Shown one piece after another: positions 58,584 to 64,000 of a stretch of 64,000 nucleotides of DNA (the first letter of the stretch is position 1; each line of letters opens with the position of its first letter). The translations under genes and the position numbers were made by a program. Source of the stretch: Pyronema omphalodes (taxonomy: Eukaryota; Ascomycota; Pezizomycetes; Pezizales; Pyronemataceae); assembly GCA_024516155.1 (NCBI GenBank), contig JAJJXM010000019.1, forward strand, positions 434,001 to 498,000, in the 5' to 3' direction. Below the pieces are notes generated by a model. That model did no database searches and was not told the DNA's origin. It saw only the letters and a program-made list of their open reading frames with translations.

Positions 58584-60254
58584 CGTTGAAATAGTCTTGG
58601 GATGAAAGTTGGAAGAAGATCAGATAACCGAACACGACGCTATTCACTGTATGTAGAGTCAGAGCGCGTAGAATGCGGGGTATTTTTAGTGTGATGTCGT
58701 TTATATCAACACTAAAGCAGTTGTCTACGTCCTTCAGAAGAACCGTGACGAGATTCTAGAAATACGTAGCAACTCTTAACAGTGCAGCAGGATTGAGGGT
58801 TAAAAATAATGAGAGGGTGATTTGATGTGTTGACATAGGTGTCGTCCAAACCTGGTGCAACCGGCTGTAGATGATGTCCTTATATCATCGTTACGTGCAC
58901 GGACGTTATGAAATGACGAAAATAGAGTTTGGCGCGCACGCGTCACGCGGGGCGAAGATCCCGACGGAAGACGGCCTAGAAACCGCCCTACGAAAACGCG
59001 ACGGAGTGGCGCTATGGGCCGAAATGTATAAGCTGGTTTTTTGTTTTGGATGGAATGGGGTTCAAACGAAAGTAGAACTTAGTATAGGCCATCCAAATCA
59101 ATACAGGAGATAAACTGCGACACCGAATGAATAGTTGAACTCACGGAGTAACTTTGGATACTTGTGAATACCAACTTGGGCGTTTTGAAAACTTTGTTCA
59201 GGCAGGATTAAATGTGGATATGAAGATTGAATAATTTTGTTTAAATAAAAGATTAGACAGGGCTTAAGCTAGTAGACACAATGTACTTCAGCTCTAGCAA
59301 ATTCGGACCGTGGCTGAAACTTTTTTATGACGTGAGCTCAAAAAGTGGGACAACCTTATTCAGAGCTGTATACAATTGGACACCTCCATTTATGATAAAA
59401 TCAAAGTTTTTAGACTGAAACTGTGGCTCGGTATAACTGGGCCGCCAGAACCCGGACTGCTTTCCTCTTCAGAGACTTACAATACTGAAGATCCTGTAGA
59501 ACAGAGCTGTTATTTCAAAATCCTCGCCGACAGCAAGGCAGAATACCTATATGCACAACTTCACTACAATATCATCGGATGGATCACTATTTCCACGACC
59601 CGAGCTGCTTCTAACCACTGGCCTCACTTCATCTTATCATTCGATACAATGTGCAATAGTCAACCCTTGGAAGTATTGACTCATTAGCGGCTAGCTGCGT
59701 TTTCTCAACTATGTCGACCTCTTCAAATTATTATGTTCAAGACACATTCATAAGTGATTTACAAGAGTCATATATATCTCATATCACGTCCGAAGAAAAC
59801 TAACAGACTTTAGAACTATCCACAAAGATAGGATAAATGCTAATTAGAAATCTTTACCAATTTTGTATATGCGTTAGCATTTCAAACAATCAAGAATACA
59901 AAAACTATCTGAAATATGTGGGAGAACACCAGCATGAGAGCGCTGAGTCTGCCGAGGAGGACGAGGTTGAGGAGGTCGACGATTACGATGATGAGAACAA
60001 GTGCAATGCCGAAGCGAGGAGGGGGTCATGTTGTTAAACGGGAACGCGAGAAATGTGAAGTGGAGGAGTGTAAATATTGATTGAGAATGATAGCGATCTA
60101 GCTCTACGCGTCTACAGAGGGAGATATACTCAATGTGGAAACTCCACCTCCACGTACGTGCCAGTCATGTATATAAGCCCTAAGTGCGGCCAAGACACCG
60201 GAACCCTAGGCGACTTTTGACACATGTAAAGCGACCACGAGTGTGTGTTATTAA

Positions 60255-60871
60255 GGGTCTGTTTAGTGGGGGGCAATATTTCACAAGACTTGGACTTGTA
60301 AAATCCGTGTGTCCAGTAAAGAGGGCGCTGGTCATCTTTGCATAGTGACAGTTGTATACAGTCGACTCGGGTTATAAGGATACAATCTATAAGAATACCC
60401 ACTGTAGAAGGGTACCTGCCGCGGTCCCGACGGTTTTTGTATGGGAATTAAGGGTATCACAGTGTACTAGAATATCCTTATGAAAATGCCGAAAAATTGT
60501 ATGGTACCCTTATACAGTGGGGCAGCTGGTGATGTGGCTATAGTGCAATTTGTGTGGCTATGGTGCAATTTGTGTGGCGCTAGGACTCCACTTACCTCCG
60601 CACTACCCCAGATCTGTGCATCTCGATCAATCACTCGTGCCAAGCCCCTCGGTCTTTAAGAATATACATCATATAAGGGTACACCCCTTCGGTCCCGGCG
60701 TACCCTTATAGACCGAGTCGACTGTATGGACAGTCACACTCCATTTGCCCCCCCCCCCCCCCCAATATTTTTTGAGATATGACATGTATTCAAGTCGGCA
60801 ATGAAGACATGTAAAACTGTTTGAATGCAGACTTATTTAACACAATTCTCGAAGCCTACCAAACGGAGCGC
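60255..60871. mobile_element. Possible degenerate Harbinger-like MITE (host of nested element)
   Basis: The left end GGGTCTGTTTAGTGG and the reverse complement of the right end GCGCTCCGTTTGGTAGG resemble each other and the termini of the clear 705-bp MITE at 36.55 kb. Flanks are TAA (60252-60254) and TAG (60872-60874), an imperfect 3-bp duplication. Removing the inner 366-bp element leaves about 250 bp. A C-homopolymer (60748-60763) lies near the right end. Weaker than the 36.55-kb case. Confidence 0.4.
60359..60724. mobile_element. Pogo/Fot1-like MITE, 366 bp, TA target duplication
   Basis: The left end CAGTCGACTCGGGTTATAAGG and the reverse complement of the right end CAGTCGACTCGGTCTATAAGG form inverted repeats of about 20 bp. 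Each is bordered by TA (60357-60358; 60725-60726), the duplication of Tc1/mariner-pogo elements, whose ends commonly start CAGTCGACTC. The interior (with ACCCTTATA, GGTCCCG words in both orientations) is non-coding. Confidence 0.75.
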
Positions 60872-61863
60872 TAGTATGCAGAAACATGTATCTCCCCGAC
60901 GTAAAAAGACAAAACTCCTTGTGCTTGTGCGACATACCAAATAAGCTTTGAATTTCACGACTAGAAACTTGAAAAAATAGACTATATATGTGCCTAGCCT
61001 GATCTAATGAATTCTTCTTTAGCTATGCCTCTTAAATATTTATATTTTTGCAAATTTTCATATGATGGAAACTTCCAGCCAATAATAAACTCATCAATGG
61101 GAAAAACGAAGATCTGTTTTAACGATTTTCTTGTATGATCGGGATTCGGTAATACTGAAACCGAGCAGATATCGATGTGTGATGCATAATAAACGCAGTA
61201 GTTTCGACCCCAGAACAACCAATAACGGCGAAAATTGCTTTTGCCGTTAATTCAATCAGTTTAATCGGCTTCTTATTACCGGGTTGGAAAGGTTCATTAC
61301 CTAATCCATCATACACCCTTGGTTGCACGGTTGCAATGTCTCAGTTTTTGCAGGCCACAGCCATGGCTGTGTAGAATTCGAATGCTTATCTTTGAAACGC
61401 TGCTCGCCGTGCTTTCCATTCGATAATATTCAGCACTTTGAAAGATATCTCGAAAGTTCATGAGACTTTCACTATTAAAGCTAATAGGTGTGGCGGTTAC
61501 AACTTATGCTACGAGATTAACGTTTTAATTGCTAAGCGCCAACGACACTCGAAGGTTCGCGTGTGTTAATTGTACATGATCTAAAGCAATGCGGCTCCAT
61601 CAATCCTAAAAGCACAAGCGGAGCCGCGCTGGGATTGTGTACGCATATGCGTTGGCAAACTAGCCCCACGATTCAGCTCCTCACTGGCAAGGTGCAACAA
61701 CTTTCAGAGTTGGTAATATCGTGCCAGTACTTGAGAATTGTTCCTATATTCGACAAACAATACGCCCACTGCTTCAAAGCTTTCAACCCTTCGGCTTCGA
61801 CTTTTCAGCTCTCTCTTGCGATTATTTCCGACAGCCGTCGAACGTTGATCATTGTATCCTACG

Positions 61864-64000
61864 ATGGATGTAGCGACCGCAGCTGGAATTGGTCTCGCCA
61901 TACCAGGTGTCTTTGATACCCTAATCAAGACATGCTTGAAGGGATATAGCTTCTTCAGCGAAGCTCATAGCGCCGGCAGAGATTTTGAAGACCAACGATA
62001 TCAGTTCACCGTCGAGCAGAAGAGACTGAAAGATCTTACCACGATTGTCGTCCGTAAAATGGAAGATTCAACCCTTACGACCGATGATGAAAGATTTCTT
62101 CTGATCTCGAGCACTCTCATCAGGATCGCACAGCAATTTCTGGATTTCAAACAGCTCGAGAATCTGTATGGCGTTCGAATTTCATTCAGCAATGAGTCGG
62201 CGGAGAAAACGAGCAAGCGATTTTCTATCCGCAGATGTTTGGGTTGGCGGAAATTCCAGAAAAATACCAAGAGCAAGAGCGATTCCTTCGAAGCGGTATT
62301 AACCCTCGACGATCTACATTTAGACGAAAATCTCAAAATGGCAACACTGCAACATCTCGAGTCGCCCCTCAAGAACGTCATCAGCGTATACTCGAGACTA
62401 CGATGGGCTTGCTTGGACTCCGAGAAGGTTAAAACTCTCATCAGTAAATTGGAAAAATACAATAGTAACATGGCGAATCTCGTGGATGGGCTCAAGAACG
62501 GTATATATTCTCGTTGAAATGGGTATTTTTGCTTTTACTGAATATGATGGGATGAATATCTAGAATATACAGTTGGAACGATGGCTGCTGTCGCAGTAAC
62601 AACAAATGATAAACCGCACTTCCTGGTGCCATTCCCCAAAAATAAAAACTTCATCGGCAGATCACAAATTTCATTGCGGTATGAGCATTATCGGCAACAA
62701 CAAATCGCATCCGGGCAATTCGAAGATAATGAGCACCTTCGCCTTGCACTCTGTGGGCTTGGGGGGATAGGGTATGTATATGTTCTTGGAAACACCGGAT
62801 TGTGTTACCAGGTGGCAACTGACTCCACATGTAGGAAAACACAGGATGTCCTTAGCTTCATCTACGAGTACAAGAATAAACGACCCGTATTCTGGATCCA
62901 TGCCGGCAGCATCGCACAATTTGAAGCCGATTGCCAAAAGCTGGCATCCTTGGCCAAGATACCTGGCCACGACGATAAAGAGCAGAAGTCCGGATTGATT
63001 GTGAGACGATGGCTGGAAAGTCCCGAGAGCGGAGACTGGATCTTGGTTCTAGATAACGCAGACAATTTGCGGGATTTCTATCCGACGGCGCCCAACAGTA
63101 CTTCGCCTGGGGACAGTGACACTACTTCTATCGTGCACGGCGGAATCGCAAACTTCATCCCACGAGGTTCCAAAGGAACTATCATCATCACGACTAGAGA
63201 CCGAGAAGTGGCGCGGAATCTGGCACATCAGAACGTCATATTCAAGTCAGAACTGAGCCCGGAGCAGGCTTTGGAGCTTTTTTACCACCATTACCCGAAA
63301 GAAGAAAACGCATCTGAAGATATCAACACCGCTTTATCTCGCCTCTTGACAGAATTACAATACCTCCCCCTTGCGATTGTACAAGTAGCAGCATATTTGG
63401 ATCTCAATCGCTCGATTAGCCCATCCAAATATCTCAAGATGTTTGAAGACAGAAAGCAATCAACCAATCTCGAGCGATCATTATCGAAGCCGCACGGCAA
63501 CATCTGGAGAGACAATGGCAGCAATGCAGACACTATCCTGACCACCTTCTCTATCAGCTTTCGTCAAATTCAGGAGCAGTCAAGGCTGGCGGACTCATTT
63601 CTCCGGTTCATGGCCTGTATTGACAGGAAGGCCATACCCCGAGATCTACTCCTTCAGATCCATCTGGATGGTGTTGGGAATGACTTTCTGATTTCCGAGG
63701 CACTCGACAAGCTTGTCAACTTTTCGATTCTCCAGCACGCAAATGTTGACTTCGGATCCGGCAAGGGATATGAAATCCATGCACTTGTTCATCTCGCTAT
63801 GGGAACTTATTTGGAATCTGGTGGAATGGATGCTGCGTTGAATACGGCGTCAACGGTTCTAGCCAATACATTACCCTTTCCTAAACACGCCAATTGGGCA
63901 GCGTGGCGAGTTTACCTACCTCATGTGATTGCACTGCTTGGAAATGTTAAGCAAGATTCAGAGAAAACCGCAAATCTATGTACGAAGGCTGGTAATTATC
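61864..64000 (+). CDS. HeLo/NB-ARC NOD-like receptor (5' part, runs off the window)
   Basis: Fungal NLR, presumably a non-self recognition/regulated cell-death receptor. Exons 61864-62500, 62564-62771 and 62835 onward; introns 63 and 63 nt; about 670 residues visible, open at the right edge. The N-terminal 210 residues resemble a HeLo-type domain: hydrophobic VATAAGIGLAIPGVFDTLIK, then amphipathic helices with FTVEQKRLKDL. The linker leads to NFIGRSQISLRYEHY and an NB-ARC ATPase: P-loop CGLGGIGKTQ (assembled across intron 2), Walker B DWILVLDNADN, sensor GSKGTIIITTRDRE, LQYLPLAIVQVAAYL and an MHD-like IHALVHLAM. The last visible residues (VIALLGNVKQDSEKTANLCT) look like the start of TPR-type repeats. 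The receptor half lies outside the window. Confidence 0.88.

Larger units (their letters stand above)
58584..61863. other. Gene-free region with MITE-like elements
   Basis: Short frames (for example 59376-59687 and 59837-60037) have no recognisable domain, although the first has protein-like composition. A nested pair of inverted-repeat elements lies at 60255-60871. A divergent promoter serves the Smr gene and possibly the NLR-type gene much further right. Confidence 0.5.

Noticed and set aside
59376..60037. Small genes before the nested MITEs
   Set aside because: No domain, no supporting splice structure, and composition not distinct from surrounding DNA; kept only as a note in the intergenic entry.
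1..64000. tRNA, rRNA or CRISPR loci
   Set aside because: No tRNA arm pairs with a T-loop GTTCRANYC in correct geometry, no rRNA blocks, and no regularly spaced short repeats with unique spacers were seen.

Overview
This is eukaryotic DNA from a filamentous ascomycete (Pezizomycotina; Leotiomycetes is a guess). The signs are short 50-220 nt GT-AG introns with CTAAC/CTGAC branch points, Zn2Cys6 and HeLo/NB-ARC proteins, conserved fungal housekeeping genes, and AT-rich gene-poor stretches with decayed transposons. I found 17 supported protein genes, one weaker one, and no tRNA or rRNA genes. Most gene models were joined by hand across introns; every complete model keeps an open frame, with a total length divisible by three.

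1-6.4 kb has no gene: a 274-bp tandem duplication, simple repeats and a fossil hAT transposase C-terminus. 6.4-23.5 kb is a coherent aromatic-catabolism cluster: an intradiol (catechol/hydroxyquinol-type) dioxygenase, an enol-lactonase-like alpha/beta-hydrolase, a SnoaL-like protein, a 994-aa Zn2Cys6 regulator, a class III CoA-transferase and a phenol 2-monooxygenase. The likely flow is phenolic substrate -> hydroxylation -> ring cleavage -> lactone hydrolysis -> CoA activation towards central metabolism. The hexamer TCGGAT / ATCCGA is concentrated in the promoters of these genes and forms a perfect 12-bp palindrome upstream of the regulator, so I propose it as the cluster operator. A second hAT fossil lies at 16.5 kb.

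23.5-38 kb is gene-poor: one small helical hypothetical protein (25.4-25.95 kb), a third hAT fossil, an 80-bp minisatellite beside duplicated gene remnants, a second dispersed duplication, and a 705-bp Harbinger-like MITE with TTA target duplication.

38-58.6 kb is a conserved housekeeping block: hexokinase, a DNAJC11-type J-protein, a Tlg1/syntaxin-6 type SNARE, an NDUFS6-type complex I subunit, an MPP6-type exosome cofactor fused to zinc knuckles, an Mss116-type mitochondrial DEAD-box helicase with a repetitive RGG tail, the APC/C TPR subunit Cut9/Cdc16, and an Smr-domain protein. Two gene pairs are divergent with short shared promoters. 58.6-61.8 kb holds a nested pair of MITE-like elements. 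The window ends inside a HeLo-NB-ARC NOD-like receptor gene.
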